DNA from: Breviolum minutum Mf 1.05b.01
Taxonomy: Eukaryota > Sar > Dinophyceae > Suessiales > Symbiodiniaceae
Length of the DNA: 64,000 bases
Reading direction: 5' to 3'
NCBI GenBank assembly: GCA_000507305.1
Contig: DF239304.1
Location: 124,001 to 188,000 of the forward strand
Below the pieces are notes generated by a model. It did no database searches. It was not told the origin of the DNA and was given only the letters and a program-made list of their open reading frames with translations. Position numbers and translations under genes: made by a program. Positions within the stretch are counted from its first letter, which is position 1; each line of letters opens with the position of its first letter. Shown here one piece after another: positions 11,571 through 25,150 of this stretch.

Positions 11571-12913
11571 TGGTCAGTTGTTTGCGATGAGAAGAGTGCA
11601 AGAGATTGTCGTATTGAGTGTTGCTCAATTGCGGTGTTGCTTGTTAAGTGTTGCTGATTTAAGTGTTTTGCACCTTATGGCCATTGTTTTTGGACAGTCA
11701 CTAGAGGAGCCTCGCTGGAGATTGATGATGGCAATTCATATATGTACCTTTCTAGTTAGATTGGACATGATTGGACCAAATTCTTGTCAGCATCGCGGCA
11801 TTCAACTCTTCCAATGCCCATTCTGAAACCGTCCCCAAATTCTCACCACTCAAAATGCACGGGCCTTGCTATGCAAGTTTGAATCGTTGTGAACCGAAAT
11901 TAACTGCATGATTGGATCTCCTTATGTTTTTTTTGACATTGTTATTTTTAGGTTGAAGCATGGATCTTGATGATACAAAGGTTATCAGCATGGAGAGGAA
12001 GTCGGACAATTTCAGCTGCCGTCCAAACAGAAGGTGTACCAATTTGTTATCTCAAACAGGGCAGCTGGATTAAATCAAAATTCGGAATAGCAAGCCAGCT
12101 GCTCCCGAAAAGTCAATCTCATATCTTGTCATGTTGCCCATCGACTCACTTAAGACAATCCGAATGCTTTTTGCCACTTCATCTCTTTCGAATGCCTTTA
12201 ATTTGTGAAAGTTATGTTTGTTCTCACCAATCGGCCCATAATCCATAATATTCCATAAGTTTCTCCAAAACCTCGTGGGCCACCATGGCATTTCCCATGT
12301 TTTGATCCACGATTCGTGCTTTGATCCTCTAAGATTCTGACAGGATCACCTGGCCAACCACCAAAAGCTGCGACAACAGCTGGAGAAACGAGAGTCGTGC
12401 CTGGGTCACAACATGAGCCAACAAACGGCATGACAAATCTTTCCTTTTTTGTTGTTGATTCCCATGAATTTGCAGAATCCCTGAGTCCCATGAATTCAAC
12501 GATTTGGCTGCCTTGAAGGTGTTTGACTGCTTTGAAGGATGCCTGTCAACAAGTGGAACTGTGTGAGGAGTGGTGTTTGGACGGGAAAACATGGGAAAAC
12601 TACGTGTTTGTTTTTGAATTTGAATGAATCAGTCACAGTGAATCCATATACAGATCCCCTTGATCATCCTTGATCTACTCTATAATAAATTCTGTGCAGG
12701 TCGCTTTCTTTACGACTGTCAAGGCACCTCCTTGTCATTATATTCAAGTGGTTGATGCGGTATACGTCAATAGCTATATTGAATAACGATATGCGAATAA
12801 AATACATACTCCCCCATCAATTTACGTGCTATGTACATCCAGGGTTTCAAACATACATCCCTATGATACTGCCATATGTTGCCTATCCTTGGGTTGCGGG
12901 ACCACGGCACCAG
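11571..12913. other. Stretch without a recognisable gene
   Basis: No exon with matching splice phase and no domain was seen. Open frames here have no protein-like character. Confidence 0.45.
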
Positions 12914-15900
12914 GGCATGACCGAAGCAGATCTTCGAAAGAAGTTGGCCCAAGATGAGTTCAAAGCATCAAAGGTCGAAACAAATTGTGCTCTCAATGTT
13001 GCAACATTTGTCTTTGTCGCTTTATTTTTCAGAGTATTGCAAAGTATTAATCAAAGATTTAAATGAGCTGGGTCATCAGTGGTGAATCATATTGAGAAGG
13101 GCGCTGGAAGTATCCAATCAATATTGGGCCGGACTACTTCTTCTTCGCCATGGTGCACTAAAGGGAAATATGCAATGAATTTTGTAATGCAGTCATGATA
13201 GGTACTGTACATGTGTAGTTCATTTGGATGAAAATGGTCTCGGATTGCTCCTACCGATCCCTTCGACGATCTTTTTCCCCCAAAAAGGGAAACATCTGCG
13301 CTAGTTAAAGGCATCACCCATGTTTTTCTTCTTATTGTAAGACTTCTTGTATTTTTTCGAATTGACTCAGGCATGTCACAAGCCACAAATCGTCCCCATT
13401 TTTTTTTTCCGAATCGATGGCCTTTGGTCAGGCGACCTTCAACAAGGTGAATCGGCACATTTTTGAGTGGCTCTATGCCTTGGAGGCGGGTAATCCTCTG
13501 GGAATTTCCCAAAAGGTGACCTTTTGGAGGTGTTTTTCCCGGACTCCAATAGTGGAGGGGGGGTGCCCTTCCCAAGCATGTACATTGAATCCTGGTGTAT
13601 CACTGTTCTGTCCATACGGAGGATATACAGGATACTGGAGATTACGTATTGTGTGACCTGAACCCGCCTTTGAAAAACGAGGAGCATCGAGGTGACATTC
13701 TGGACTCCTGTGGCTTGGCTGTGGTTTTTAATAGCAATTGTTTTATCACCTGTGAGGTTGGCAACTTTAAATCAGGTTGGTCGAAATCATTAAGTAGTTA
13801 TTATTTTTTTTGTTTATTCTGTTTCTTTTTGGGAGCTACGTTGAGCTTCGATGTTTTTTTTGCAACTTTAAATCAGGTTGGTCGAAATCATTAAGTAGTT
13901 ATTATTTTTTTTGTTTATTCTGTGTCTTTTTGGGAGCTACGTTGAGCTTCGATGTTTTTTTGTTCGTAAAAGTTCCCCCTGAACCATGATACCATGACTG
14001 GTTAAAGTTATATAAAGGAAAAGAACGTCCTGGTAGGGAAGATCAGCCGAGCCTGCCGCTCCAAACATGCTTGCAATTGTAGTTTGTAAAAGGAGAAGCG
14101 CTCCATAATGGACCCAAGGGTTTGAACTTTCATTTTGGAGGTTTTCCTGAGTGGGCCACCTCAGGTTTCCGCTGGGCACAGTTGGGTAGTGAAATGTCAA
14201 AGCTCAAAATTAGTACAGCTCTGCAAATCACAACCTATCATCAGCTGGTGTGAAATAAGAGTTTTGAGCTCGTCAGTATTTTTTAGCATATATGTTCCTA
14301 GATGTGGCGGGAAGAATAGCGGTGCATATCAAATGAGTTTGGATGCATCCGCGCTGCCTCCACTAACACGGACAATGTCTGTTTATTTGTGAAGGTGTGT
14401 GGGGGATGACCCCTTTCTTTGGCTTTAGCTTGCTCTTATTTGAAGTTTACAAAACAATGTACCGTACTAGCTTTGGTACCATCATGTATCCAGAATACAT
14501 CTCTCTCTCTCGAAAAAACATGTATCCATCATAATGTCATATCATGTCATAATAATTCTACAGCATACATCCTTTGGAACAACACCTCCAACTAGCATCA
14601 GTGTACAGATCAATCACTTTCTTGATGGAAACAACAAAAAAGTTTGTTTTTGAGGCTTGCAGACTTTGAAATATCTGCAGTACGACTTCTTCTCATCTGC
14701 AGCACATGCAGTGTCGAACGTCTTGCCGGAGCAAATGTCCTTCCGCCCCATGACCGTGCCTGGAGCGTGAAACAATGAAACGTGAAACACACAAGCAATT
14801 CTGGAGTGCCGGAAGGGAATGTTATTTAGATGACCAATCATGACCAGGAGTGTTTAGGGCATTTAAGATGGGCTAGCACCACCATGATCAAAGAGATGAG
14901 AGTTGAAAGGGAGACTTCTATGAGTGCCTCGTTTGGATGGGGAAGAACAGGGTAAACCCCTTGCTGAAGCTTTCACGCTGTGGTTCATGGTGTTTTAGCT
15001 CACTCCCTGAGAGGTTACCATTGAACAACTTTCATGAATTCCAGGGAGCCATTAGTGTTTTGGCGCACTTTTCCAGAGCTGAGGATATGATCCCCGAGTG
15101 CCTACAAGCACAAGTACAAGAGAAGCTCAACTTGTCCGATGACGTTGAGGCTGCAGATGCACGTGAAATCTTTGTGCAGCGGCTCTTACAGAGACTGGTG
15201 CTGGAGAACAAGGAACGGCCAGGCCGGGCGTTTTTTCAGGGATTGAAATGGGATTGAAGGATAGGTATTTGAACTGAGGAAGTTGGGGAGTGGGACATGA
15301 CTTTGCATTGAAAGGTCACTTGGTGGAGCTATGTTTTTTTTGGGGGGTAGTTGTTGCGATTGTTGGACCCCCCATAAAACTATATGATATGTAGTATAAT
15401 ACGATAATTTTACCATTTATAGTGGTCTCTTGAGACTTGAGACAAGTTTTTTAATTGGGAAGGACGTCATGACAGTCTCAAGGAGAGTAGCACAGCTGGG
15501 AGTAGTTTTGGATATAGATGGAACATCATACAGATACAACTTATGAGTAGATTCGATATGTATTTAGCCTTAGCCTACTTGATAGGTGGTACATTGTTTC
15601 ATTTGCTGTGTTTCTGTCTTCCCCTGTGCGGCATGTTTTCACCAATGCTTGCTTTCACCAAACGGAGCAAGAGCTCCGTTCGAAACGTATTAAAAAACCA
15701 TGAGACGTGGGGAAAGAGCCAAAGTTCCTGCAGTGAATCACTCTCCAGTCTTCGTTTGGGGAAACTGTCATCAACACAAGGAATTGGAGGCGGTAGTTAT
15801 CTAATGACTCGTAAATAACTATATGTTCAGTTTGTATATTGTGGTCAAGATCCTTTGCAACTTAGCCAAAAGTCATATGTTTGGCAATTTTGAACCATTT

Positions 15901-18900
15901 GGGGACATTGCATTTCAAAATCCTATACTGGATTCGCCCATTCCAAAAGGAAGTCTCCATCCGCAGCGATCAGATGGCCAATGCGTAGCACAGATTAGCA
16001 TGCTTGCTACTACCAAAATACACATGGTAAAACACGTGTTTTGTTTGCGGTAATTAGTTTATAAGTTACTCCTTTGTTCATTAACCAGCAGATACTGATG
16101 ACTTTTGACCCTACCCGACCCGCAAACTCATATCGTGCACGATCTTAAGGAACCAGTGCACATTATGTACAGCATGTACCAAGTATCAAGTAGCATATGC
16201 AGAAATGGTAAGTTGGCATAATATTATGTGACTTTGGGCCCTCCGGATCAGATCTCTAGACCAGTTGCAAAATCTCTTGGCCGAGGCGGTCCATCTGTGA
16301 GTGCCCCTGCGATTCAGGCAAAATGGGAGGGGTTGGAAGGGATAGGAGCTGGTCGTGATGCATTGAACACACAAATCTCATGGGAAGCATGCATTCTAGA
16401 GTTATGTTTGACTTCTCTAAAGGCTCCTGAAGACGCTTTAAAAGAACGGGCTTGAGGGATCACGTCTTGAGAACATGTAGTTCTCCGCGGCACTTGAATG
16501 CAGTGGTTTCAACATGTGACATTGAATCTAATCCAAGGTAATAAACCTGCAAAAACCGTGTGGACCATTCAAAAGTCAATGCTTTCGCCTCCATTGAAAG
16601 GGTAGAATCACATTCAGTTGCAATAGAACTTATGTTACCAGTTACCACCAGTTTTTTTGCATTATGACATGTAGTGACAGGTTCTGGACATGCTTCCGCA
16701 GTTTCACCATCCTGGTGTGGGGGTGGTACTTCTGCCGATCATATTTTTATGAATGTAGAAAAAATTGGAAATAAGCAATCATAAAACATGTTTTCCAATA
16801 TAATGAAGATAGAGGAATTTTTGTTGAAACAACATGGTTTTTGTTCAGAAATGTTTGGATGGTTTCCATGTTTTCGGTTTCATTGAAAAAAACCCTGCCT
16901 TTGCCGCTTCCACGCCTAGGTGGATCCTTTGTCGTTGTCCTGTTTGTTGTCCCATGGCTTTGAAGAAGGCCCCGCGCGCCGTGCGCTGCGAAAGACGCAC
17001 AACGACACGCAGGCGTCGGCGTCGGTTGGTGACCAGCCCGGTGGGTGGCCCGGTCTTGCCCCCAAGCAGGGGATATCCTGAATGAAGTCAATCTGCCATG
17101 CAAATCTGAAAACCTAGATGCCTCCGACAATCATGAAAGTGAATATCAAGTGAATGACATGAAAGCGGAACATGACCCAGGTACAGTTGCAAATAGTACC
17201 ATTGGAGGACCCACTCATCAAACTCCACAGGCCGCCATGGAATGGCTCCTAGCGGGAGAGCCAGGTACCTCCAGGTGCAACCATGGGGCAATGAGCAACA
17301 CTAGTCCTTTAAATTTTTCGCAAGATGTGTATACAAAATCAAGAAGCTTTTGGCTTACAAGGACTCCTGGTCCAAAAAATGTCCATAGTTCAGAACCCCC
17401 TGAACAATTCTATTATTCGGAATTCTAGGCTGCTCATGGACTACCCCTTTGAAAAATTGATTGGGAGCATGTTTTTATACAAAGTTTGGTAAAGGATTGA
17501 GCTGGTTTTGGGCATTGTGGTTTTGGATGTTTTCATATCTTGTCACTGTTGGCTAGGCCCTGTATACAAAATACAGAAGCTTCTGGGTTTTTCAGATTTG
17601 GAAATTTATGTGTCCAAACTTGTTTTTATTATTCCGGTTTCAGAATAATGTGGGCCAAACTTTTCATTATCCTGAAGCCCCACACTAATCAGGATACCTC
17701 ATTAATTGGCAAAAGCCTGTGCCACATTGCTTCACTTTTCAAGTTTGCCTTTGCCTGTGATCTTGTAGATGCTAGCCCCCCCCAAAACGAATTCATTTCA
17801 ATCCCTTTGGCTTCCTTTTTTCAGATGGCGTTTTGGATCCCATGAAATCCATCTCAAATCTCTTCCCTCAAAAACTATCCAGAAGAGTGGAACTAGACCC
17901 AACAAAGCCAAGCTAGAGTCGTTTTTTGCAACACCTCCGCAGGAGTTCTGACGCCTTGACAGACGTGCCGTGACCGGGAAAAAGTCCGTGCACGGGACGG
18001 TGGCGAAACAACCCGTCTGTGCTTTTGGACTGAGGGGCAGTGTGGCTTGGAGCATATACACGATACAGGATCATACAAGTTCATGCAACGGACAACACGA
18101 GAAGTTGCTAATGATGGTTACTGCTTCATCTAGATAGTGTTCAGTGAAAGTTGAAAGGCAAGTCAGGACATGTACTTGAACATATGTTCACATTTTCTAG
18201 TGACCGTTTTGGCCACTGCCTCTCTTTGTGGGGAAAACCCTCTGGATGCCCTGGCAAAATAAGTCACATGTTTGGTTTATGTATGTCGTTTATGTTCTTT
18301 ATCAATGCAAATGTGACCTGGGACTATCTCTTGTGCGGTTTTGTGTTGCAATGCGGTGCTTCATTGATCCTTTCCTGCTGGACCATTGTCACATCCCCTG
18401 AAATAAACACACCCACAGTCCGCAAGATTCTGGACCAAGATGACGCACAATGGTTGGGCCAAAGTGCCACCCGTCGCGAAAGGTTAGCTAAATATAGGCA
18501 TTGGCTGCTTCATTCATCAACTCTAGATACTTTTGTTTCATGTAGAAATTTTGATGATGTTGGTGCAACAGTTTCTTAACATGTTGTTTAAACCAGCTCA
18601 GGTGGTGAATTTTGCTTAATGGCGTTTTCAAAGGGCTTCATATTGAACAACGACTCTTATCATTGTCGTCAGCCTGGACATGTTTGTAAGCTGATGCAAG
18701 GCGGGGAGATTCGCATGACATGTAAATCCATGATCCGATCTTAATTTGAAATCCTTATTTTAATTGCATTTCTCCATGCAAGTCATACAGTAATACAGTT
18801 CAGTATGCCCTTGGAAAGATGACAATTTGGATCTTGGAAATGTGGTTTTGATATCTTTTGATTGCTGGTATTCCCTCACTTTTTTTTGCGGGATAGAAAC

Positions 18901-21170
18901 TTTTACATGGCACCTCCTACCCTCCACAAGGAGACGGGAGAGCTTGCGCAGGTCCCTAGGTGCTGATGGTGCGTGGAACTAAAATCTCCAAGGCACTGGC
19001 AAGGCCGGCATTGCTAATGATGTCATCATTGCCACAATTTGGAGCTGCAAAAAAATCAGGACATCGTTGCTGTCAACCTTAAGCTGTCCCATGCAAGCAT
19101 ATATGCTGTACTTAGTGCATGTATGTACGTATAATATGTTTATCAGCAGATCTGCTACACATTTATGACTGGACCGTAATATTGATACTGATGCATGATG
19201 TGCACGGCTTACGGTTCAACTGTTTTTTTTGCACCCAAAAGAGGGAGCAGGAACAAACATGAACAATTCATTGGGTGCTCGACAGACAATGTTGCTACTG
19301 TCCAAGGTGTAGAAGCACTACTATGGTAACTATAATTATGACTATAGATATATCGACTACACTACGTAACAGTACTATGGATATTTAAGTTTATGACTTA
19401 GTATAAGTAAGTAGCATATTTCACGTAGCATGACAGAGTCAACATGTCAATGAGGCGGCCCCCTGCTCAACGATGCCCAGCCAACAGCTCAGAGATGATG
19501 CGAGATAGTCAACCTCCAACGTTATATATGGGTCTATATTCTAATTTCGCTGGAAGCAGGTGAATCAATCGTTCATTGATAACCTTGATAACCATAAATT
19601 TGGAGACCTCTCCACATTCGTCATGTGATAAGATGATGAAAATATGATGTGTTTCATGAACAAGCCTTAGAATCCCTTGCACCCAAGGCATGGGCTCCAA
19701 TGGGTCGAGCTCTACAAGACTGGCAGGCAGGTGAGTTGGGTAAAGCGAGAAAGGTTGGGTTTGGTTCTGGTTTTAAACGTGGGAAATTACATAGCGATGT
19801 ATATAGCGATGTCGATCCTTTCACAGTTGATGAAGTTTGATGATATACTGAGTTTTTGGAAGGTCATGGGGCAGCTTCTCAAAATCTGACAGTTAGGTGG
19901 GAGAATGATTGTAGTTCAGAAAAGTAACGGGCAAGAGCAATGGTTTGACCATGCATGATTATGCTAGTGGCTCGGAGGCTGCAGACGGATGTGTTGAGAC
20001 TGAAGCCATGGTGTTTTGGAATCACGCTCCATTTGAAATGCTTCGAAGCCTATCGAAGCAGCGAGCTTTGTTTGGACTAGATATGGGTTGAGTCCAGCAA
20101 TTAGCGATGAGTTACATGTGAATATGAGCCCTTTTTAATTGCAGTTATGTTGGTCAGTTGGAGTTTTTTTAGCTACCTTACAATACTATATACTAGTACA
20201 TGCACGTATACCATATCAATCTTGACATTTAGATATTTTGCATAGATACCGTAGCTTGATCTATTCATATGCATTTATATATATATATATATGCACAAAT
20301 AATATCAAATAATCACCAATAGAATGAGAGGGCATGTCATTATTGTCAGGCAGAAGGTGAACCATCTTTCCGGCAAAAGGTCAGAACACAAAGGAATGCT
20401 ACCCCTGGCGAACCACTTCTGTATTGGTCGCCCCTCGGCCAAGAGAATTCATTCTTCATCTGAAGGCAGACATGAAAACATGAAAATAGATAGAAATCGA
20501 TGAAAGAATTGCTACAACGACAGGGATGATGTGGCATGATGTAACTGGGGATGTTGTGGTAGGTGACACAAATGATGTGAAGGGCGCTGTGGCCTGAGGA
20601 ATTTGCGACCAGAACCTGAAGAACTTTCACCGGCCTGGTGCTGAAAAAAGCTGGTCGGGTGGTGGTGGTCAGCAAAACGGGCCCAATTTGATTGACTGAT
20701 TGATGGCCTGGTTGGCTGTCTAGCCATTTTACTGACTGGCTGACCCATCCTTCCAGGCACTCCAGACAACGAACAAATGATGTGTATTTGCGGTTGTTAG
20801 TCTGAGCAGGATCCACAACCTGCAGTCGTCCATAGTTTGTACTGTTCGTTTTGAGTAGTGCAAACTGTTGTTGCTTACCTGTATACTAGGGAGCGGTTGT
20901 GCCACTTGACATTGATATGGTTGCCGTAGCTATCTATTCTATGACGATCACCGTAGACGTTGTATATATAGATGTATAGCTGGTACAAAAATAGACCTAC
21001 TAACATGTCTAAGTTTTACCAAAAGACATGAGCCATGAGACTACAGAATCCTTTCCTTTTTGGCAGATGTCGCTTCTGCCAGCAAGGCCCTGTTTTTCCG
21101 GGGCCCCAGCGAGATGCCCGCCCTGGACCGACGGGGTAGATCGTTGTCGGACTTGCTTTCCTTGTCATGA
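12914..21170 (+). CDS. Multi-exon gene of unknown function with a helical N-terminal part and membrane helices
   Basis: Exons 12914-12973, 13432-13489, 15079-15229, 16252-16296 and 18201-18482 join in perfect phase (0, 1, 2, 2). Donors include GTCGAA, GTAATC and GTGAGT. Exons 19671-19730 (donor GTGAGT) and 21067-21170 (stop TGA) also match each other in phase, but one exon is missing before them. The encoded protein begins with charged helices (TEADLRKKLAQDEFKASK, then FNKVNRHIFEWLYALEA), followed by a long acidic/basic helical segment. The 18201-18482 exon adds two or three hydrophobic helices and a polar stretch. The final exon ends with a Ser/Leu-rich tail. I do not recognise the family. 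A further open exon at 21603-21698 could be an alternative end. Confidence 0.55.
13761..13961. repeat. Two-copy tandem duplication, 101-bp period
   Basis: GCAACTTTAAATCAGG begins copies at 13761 and 13862. The units differ by only one or two bases over about 100 bp. The array lies in an intron of the surrounding gene model. Confidence 0.93.
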
Positions 21171-21602
21171 CCCACCTCCAAAGAACAAAATTCAGATTAG
21201 GTGATTCTTGAAACTCGTGCTGCAACTGATCTTCTTCACTTGACATGGATGATTGCCCAGATTGAGAAGGTTATCCACTGAAGTCATCAAGCGATATTCT
21301 CCAATGACTGGCATGCATTGAAGTAACAGGCCCAAACAACAAACAGCCATAACCAATACCTCCCAACCATTCCAGAAAGGTTTGCCACCATCAGCTGCGC
21401 TCGGCATCTATGAAGCTGACCCATCTTAATGGGAGTAAGAAAATGGTCTAAACATCAGTTTAATATCTAAATATATGATCATCATATTTCACTCATAATT
21501 AGAATGTCCAAGTCCTGTTTTTGGAGGAAAACATTGTCCATCCCTCCTTTTGTATAAAGGACTGTGACATACAAAGGGATGTATTAATTCCCATCTTCTC
21601 AG

Positions 21603-21698
21603 GAGCGCTACGCCTTGGATTTATGTCGCCAGCAGGGTGGCAAGACTTTGGACCTCGGTGGAGGGGTGCGGGGCAGGGGACGTTTGGGAAACGAATAG
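21603..21698 (+). CDS. Candidate terminal exon
   Basis: Preceded by a pyrimidine tract and CAG at 21600-21602. Read from its first base it gives 31 codons rich in Gly/Arg at the end (LDLGGGVRGRGR) and a TAG. Read with two leading bases it stays open to a TAA at 21713-21715 and would splice in phase to a GT inside the preceding exon. Which frame is used cannot be decided from sequence alone. Confidence 0.35.
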   Translation, partial: ERYALDLCRQQGGKTLDLGGGVRGRGRLGNE

Positions 21699-22040
21699 TT
21701 TTGCCCCCCTTGTAACCTACCAATTTCTATAGGCTGAATGGCTTGATGTCAGGATTTTTTTAGCAATTTTAGTTGGGTTGGTGAATTGAATTGTGGTTTG
21801 AAGTTGGCATTCTTGTGATGTATAGTGTATAGATATGTTGGATATGTATGGATTGTAGATTAGATATGCTTGGTGGAGTTTCTTTCATGCTTCCGTCAGC
21901 CATGAGGATTGCACAAACCAGAAGATGAGAGCTTCTGAGAACCCTTGCAAACTTACAACAGGACTCCCATCATCATCAACAATCCATCAGTCCATTTATC
22001 AATCTGTCAGTCAACGAATTAAACTAATCAATCATAACCA

Positions 22041-22080
22041 ATCGATCAATCGATCGATCGATCGATCGATCGATCGATCG

Positions 22081-22134
<54 letters not shown>

Positions 22135-22145
22135 GAATCAATGAA
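22041..22145. repeat. Compound tetranucleotide microsatellite, (ATCG)n then (AATC)n
   Basis: About ten uninterrupted GATC-type units followed by about fifteen AATC units, with a few AATG units at the end. The Ser/Ile/Asn/Gln-rich reading frame across it is an artefact. Confidence 0.97.
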
Positions 22146-22725
22146 TTATGGATCTAATGTTTTTTTCATGAATCAATGAGTCAATCTAATCAAACTAGTG
22201 TTTTGATGAGCATGATCATCCATTCATAACCTTCCAAGACGCCAGGCTGGGAGCCACGTTTTGGCGCTCACCTCCCAAGGTGCAGTCGAACAGATGCACC
22301 AAAAAATGCCCCCAAAAAAGTAACGTTTGATACATGTATATATTCTATACATATTTATATATTTATATACATGTATACATTCAATATATTTCAATAGTAC
22401 ATAGATTGATGAAACATGTAGACAGAATTGTTGACTCTCAGTGGGATATGTCATTTATACAGTTGGGACATCATTGGGGATGACCTGCTCGAAAGTGCGT
22501 GGCTCCAACAGATGGATATTTGTATGGAAAACATATTTGAACATTACGTTTGGCTCAAGGCAAGCAACAACATGCAGCATATTGCATGGCCTTTTAATTT
22601 CTAGCATGGCGTTTGGTGCTTGATTATCTTGATTGAAACAGCCTTTTTGCAATTCACAAAGGCACTTCAGAATGCGGAGTATCTAGAACACCGTCAAGTA
22701 TATGTTAAAAGTACATTTTTTTAAG

Positions 22726-23625
22726 ATGCATCTAACACAATTTGGACATTGCATCAAGGTGCCAAGGCCCAATATGTTTTGAGGATCAGAAACTTTCGTG
22801 TGCTGCACGCAAGACTCATACTGACCGAAACGGCCCACAGAAAAACATCTCGATTCACGTAGCAGCTAAACGGTGCTTCGGTGCTTCAGCTTGTGAGGCT
22901 AAATGGATTGGGGAAGTTTATAGTGATTGACCGAGAAGGATGCTGTTTTTGTTGTGAATTGTTATGTTTAGGCTGATTGTTAATCTCTGTATAACTCAGA
23001 ATCATGGCAAAAAAGCGTTGCGATAAAGTTCAGATTCAGATAAGGGAATTACACATCACTTTGAGCTGCTTGGCGCGACTTCTGTGACTTTGAAATGTGA
23101 CCGTGGACTCTTTTTGTGTGGATTTTTTTGTGAATTTCTGAATTAAATTGAAGCCTTTGGCAGCGTGACTGCCGGGTATTTGCTGGTGTAGGAACATCAT
23201 GTTGCCTTTATTAGGCATGCAATCAATTCTTGAGAATGGAGAAGCACAGGATATAGCTACAGAATACTACTCGTACGGAACTATATACTGCAAGAGAACA
23301 CTAATTCCGTACGATTTGGAAGTATACAGTCTGATGGTAACTATTGGTTTTGATTGGACACGCCACTCATGATGTAGGCAGATTATTGCCGATGCAGCGC
23401 ATTGAAAATGTCTCCTCGAGAAACGTGACATATCCACCAAGCTTGAGCAATTGACTGACAAAAGGGTTGGAATGCCGGCTGTCCATTCTTATTCCAGCAC
23501 TAGGAGACTTTTCGTTGTATTTTGGATAGCTGTAGTGTTTGTTCAACGTTATTTAAGAGCTGCGAACATGATGCAGGCCATGGGTGCCATGCAATGCTGC
23601 ATGGATCGGGACAAAACAGAAGAAG
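22726..23625 (+). CDS. Two phase-matched exons of an unknown gene with one membrane helix
   Basis: Exon 22726-22858 follows a strong T-run plus AAG acceptor and encodes a basic amphipathic segment (VLRIRNFRVLHARLIL). It ends in phase 2 before GTAGCA. Exon 23498-23625 starts with one base after TTCCAG and ends before GTATAA. The join restores the frame and yields a basic turn followed by a hydrophobic helix (LFVVFWIAVVFVQRYL) and a Met/Cys-rich segment. No family recognised; upstream and downstream exons were not found. Confidence 0.5.
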
Positions 23626-25015
23626 GTATAATCCAAAGACCTCAGGCCATTGGGGATCAGAGAAATTGGAGTGTGTTCAAATTTGATTCAAGATGGGTAA
23701 GATGGGCCTTCTTCTTCTTCTTCGTCTTGTTGTTGTTGTTGTTGTTGTTGTTGTGAATAGGCTGTTTATTTGATTGTCCTACATCAATTCATGAAGTATG
23801 GCATAAGGTTTAGGATAGAAATGTTTGGTGCCTGGACCCAGCTGAATTTGAAGTTAGACTTTAATCATCAGACCTGATTGCAACCTCACAGTTGGGTCCT
23901 CACCATGGGCTGTTACTCAGCATCCTACCCTGACTGGGCCCGGACTGCTTGTTAGTGAAAAGGCCCTCAGTACAAGCTGATTCTTGTTGGTGATTTTGCA
24001 GGGTTTGAAGCTTCATAATTTCTTACTAAAGTAGAGCCCCGCTGGTTGCCTCCTAAATGCTCTATTATACATGCCTGACGCTGAAGTGGCGATCCTCCAT
24101 ACGTTGCATTGGAGTCCCTACATTAGTACTGATATGTATCTGATAGTTTTGACAAATCTGAAACGTAGTCAGAATGTGGGTTTGCACTTAATCAACTAAT
24201 CAACCATCCTCCATCAACATCGCCAGAGGACTTACTGTAATCAACTAATCAACTTGCGCCTTCAGATGTTTCAAGTCTTAACAACCTTTCACAACCATCC
24301 TCCAACATCATCCTTTGCCAGAGGCAGCTCCTAAGGCCTGGAAAACCTGGTGGGTTGGTCATTTTTAGTACGGGGATCCCGGATTAAACCTGCATTTGCC
24401 ACATTTATCCACTGTTACTGGGAGGTTGCCACACCCAAGGTACATATGATATGATACTGATACTGCAGTCCCAATTATGTAGTATTTGAACAAAATATAT
24501 TTGCTATACATTGTGCATGCATTTATACGTAGTATCTTGCGGATTGTTCGCAGCTTCTCGTTGCCGCGCGTTGACAACTGTGTCACTCAAAGTCCAAGAC
24601 AGCCGCGAAGCATGGAACAAACATAACGTTTTGTTTGTGATTTCAATCATCCAAACACCATGTCATATTCTTGCTGATTATATACTGTAAATGTTGTTGT
24701 TAATCAATACTGATACGATTATGTAATTATTTTAGTTGTCTTTGCACGCCATGCAGACTCGACACAAGCAAAAGAACCACCTCAAGCCTTGAGTCATATA
24801 GACTTTGGACAGACATAGGGCACCAAAAGGACAGACACTTTGGGCACCCAACTTCCCAGCCGGCAGTAGTAGAAAACCTTTGGATATATGTATTGTATAT
24901 AGTCGTATGCACCATTTCCGCGGGGGTAGATTTCCCCACGGTGCGAATTTTTTCAACCTGGTAGCCGCATGGCCTCATGTCCGCGCGCTTAAATCCGGGC
25001 ACAGCATTGCCATCC
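23626..25015. other. Intergenic stretch
   Basis: Contains a CTT/TTG microsatellite (23709-23754) and a diffuse duplicated motif AATCAACTAATCAAC near 24185-24260. No credible exon was found. Confidence 0.4.
23709..23754. repeat. CTT then TTG microsatellite
   Basis: Runs of CTT/TTC followed by about nine TTG units; they produce the poly-Phe/poly-Leu tail of a spurious frame. Confidence 0.9.
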
Positions 25016-25150
25016 ATGTCCGACACAGAGAATTCCGATTCGGACTCGGACTGTGACTTTGGATTGACAGGATTGGGCAGGCTGAGTTTTCTGGGAAAAG
25101 TACTGAGGTTGCAAGAGGCGTCATTTTATTCACTTAAGTCCATCATTTGA
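25016..25150 (+). CDS. Candidate first exon with an acidic N-terminus
   Basis: An ATG at 25016 opens a 44-codon frame whose start is highly acidic and Ser-rich (MSDTENSDSDSDCDFG). This is typical of an authentic eukaryotic N-terminus and unlike its surroundings. It could be the first exon of the EF-hand gene that follows on the same strand, but the donor and the next exon are not resolved: several AG/GC/GT sites are possible near 25070-25110. The stop at 25148-25150 would apply only if it is not spliced. Confidence 0.35.
   Translation: MSDTENSDSDSDCDFGLTGLGRLSFLGKVLRLQEASFYSLKSII

Larger units (their letters stand above)
21171..22725. other. Intergenic stretch with microsatellite and one exon candidate
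   Basis: Holds the exon candidate at 21603-21698, the ATCG/AATC microsatellite and AT-rich simple sequence near 22330-22400. No other credible exon. Confidence 0.4.

Noticed and set aside
12983-13066. Hydrophobic continuation (NVATFVFVALFFRV) of the exon at 12914.
   Set aside because: Splicing at GTCGAA (12974) to 13432 closes in phase with a better sequence; the hydrophobic run is probably intronic.
22033-22145. Short regular repeats that might suggest a CRISPR array or centromeric satellite.
   Set aside because: The unit is four bases with no spacers; it is a plain tetranucleotide microsatellite.
23451-23756. 101-codon + ORF ending in poly-Leu.
   Set aside because: Only 23498-23625 behaves as an exon; the end is a TTG microsatellite.
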